A stretch of 13,989 nt of DNA, from the NCBI GenBank assembly GCA_937960895.1, contig CALCJD010000019.1, positions 1 through 13,989 of the forward strand. The letters run 5' to 3'. Shown here one piece after another: positions 13,789 through 13,989 of the stretch (within the stretch, counting starts at the first letter, position 1; every line of letters begins with the position of its first letter). The DNA is from an uncultured Spartobacteria bacterium (lineage in GTDB: Bacteria; Verrucomicrobiota; Verrucomicrobiia; Chthoniobacterales; Terrimicrobiaceae). Below the pieces are notes generated by a model that was given only the letters and a program-made list of their open reading frames with translations, ran no database searches and was not told the DNA's origin. The position numbers and the translations under genes are program-made.

Positions 13789-13989
13789 CTACCGGCCCTG
13801 CATCAGGTCCGAAATCTGCCGGAAGGCCCCCGCCCAGGCCTCGCGCATTTGGGGAAGAAACCGGTCCCCGAGACGCGCCGCCATGGTTTCGATGAGCACC
13901 TCTCCCACGTGGGGATAATACTCCGGCCGGGCGCCATAGCGCACGTGCCGCCGGCCGAGTTCGCGCAGAATGGGAGCCATGTCGCCGAG
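13789..13989 (-). CDS. single-domain bacterial globin, C-terminal part, cut by window edge
   Basis: The 66 visible residues, read from the right edge, start LGDMAPILRELGRRHV. The stretch RRHVRYGARPEYYPHVG matches the F-helix and FG corner of bacterial haemoglobins and flavohaemoglobin haem domains. Its His is the expected proximal haem ligand, and the following Pro-Glu-x-Tyr-x-x-Val-Gly is family-typical. The G and H helices follow (EVLIETMAARLGDRFLPQMR, then EAWAGAFRQISDLMQGR), then a TAG stop. Because the protein ends right after the globin domain, it lacks the FAD/NAD reductase half of Hmp and should be a Vgb-like single-domain globin, perhaps for NO detoxification or oxygen handling. The frame is open to the window edge, and the N-terminus with the distal pocket is missing. 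It converges on the CDF gene. Confidence 0.85.
   Translation of the reverse strand, partial: LGDMAPILRELGRRHVRYGARPEYYPHVGEVLIETMAARLGDRFLPQMREAWAGAFRQISDLMQGR

Noticed and set aside
1..13989. Search for a mobile element, defence island, toxin-antitoxin pair, CRISPR array or tRNA attachment site
   Set aside because: No transposase, integrase, phage protein, repeat array or tRNA was seen. Every sizeable gene is an ordinary metabolic or housekeeping type.

Overview
The window is a GC-rich, densely coded stretch of bacterial chromosome with eleven genes, one cut off at each end. No RNA genes, insertion sequences, integrases, CRISPR arrays or phage genes were seen. The gene set is housekeeping plus sugar and acid catabolism. 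The high GC, the protein flavour (for example the CdsA and Dxr motif variants) and the deoxysugar cassette suggest a member of the Planctomycetota/Verrucomicrobiota/Chlamydiota group, perhaps an Opitutales-like verrucomicrobium. That placement is inference from recall, not a search result.

Left block (about 1-7250, all on the minus strand). Read in transcription order from the right, it begins with a DeoR-family regulator (7250-6483). A compact deoxysugar cassette follows: a RhaB-type rhamnulokinase (6389-4908), a stand-alone class II aldolase (4889-4122) and a FucI-type L-fucose isomerase (4125-2335), the last two overlapping by ATGA. Together they would convert an L-6-deoxysugar (L-fucose and/or L-rhamnose) to ketose, ketose 1-phosphate, then dihydroxyacetone phosphate plus L-lactaldehyde. 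Further along the same strand are malate:quinone oxidoreductase (2218-719) and the start of a dicarboxylate/cation symporter (409-1), a plausible pair for C4-acid uptake and malate oxidation. No sugar transporter, mutarotase or lactaldehyde-processing enzyme lies in the window.

Centre (7251-10750). An unusually AT-rich 143-bp divergent promoter region separates the DeoR regulator from thiG (thiazole synthase, without thiS or thiH beside it) and mutS (mismatch recognition), both on the plus strand.

Right block (10795-13989). On the minus strand, cdsA (CDP-diglyceride synthase) overlaps dxr (MEP isoprenoid pathway) by ATGA. A Zn-type cation diffusion facilitator diverges from cdsA on the plus strand. 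At the right edge is the C-terminal part of a minus-strand single-domain globin carrying the proximal haem histidine.

Almost none of the start codons has a Shine-Dalgarno sequence; dxr is the one clear exception. This is the most general oddity here. I did not find convincing evidence of an undescribed defence, mobile or RNA system. The mixed fucose/rhamnose cassette with candidate operator-like repeats is the most biologically interesting item.
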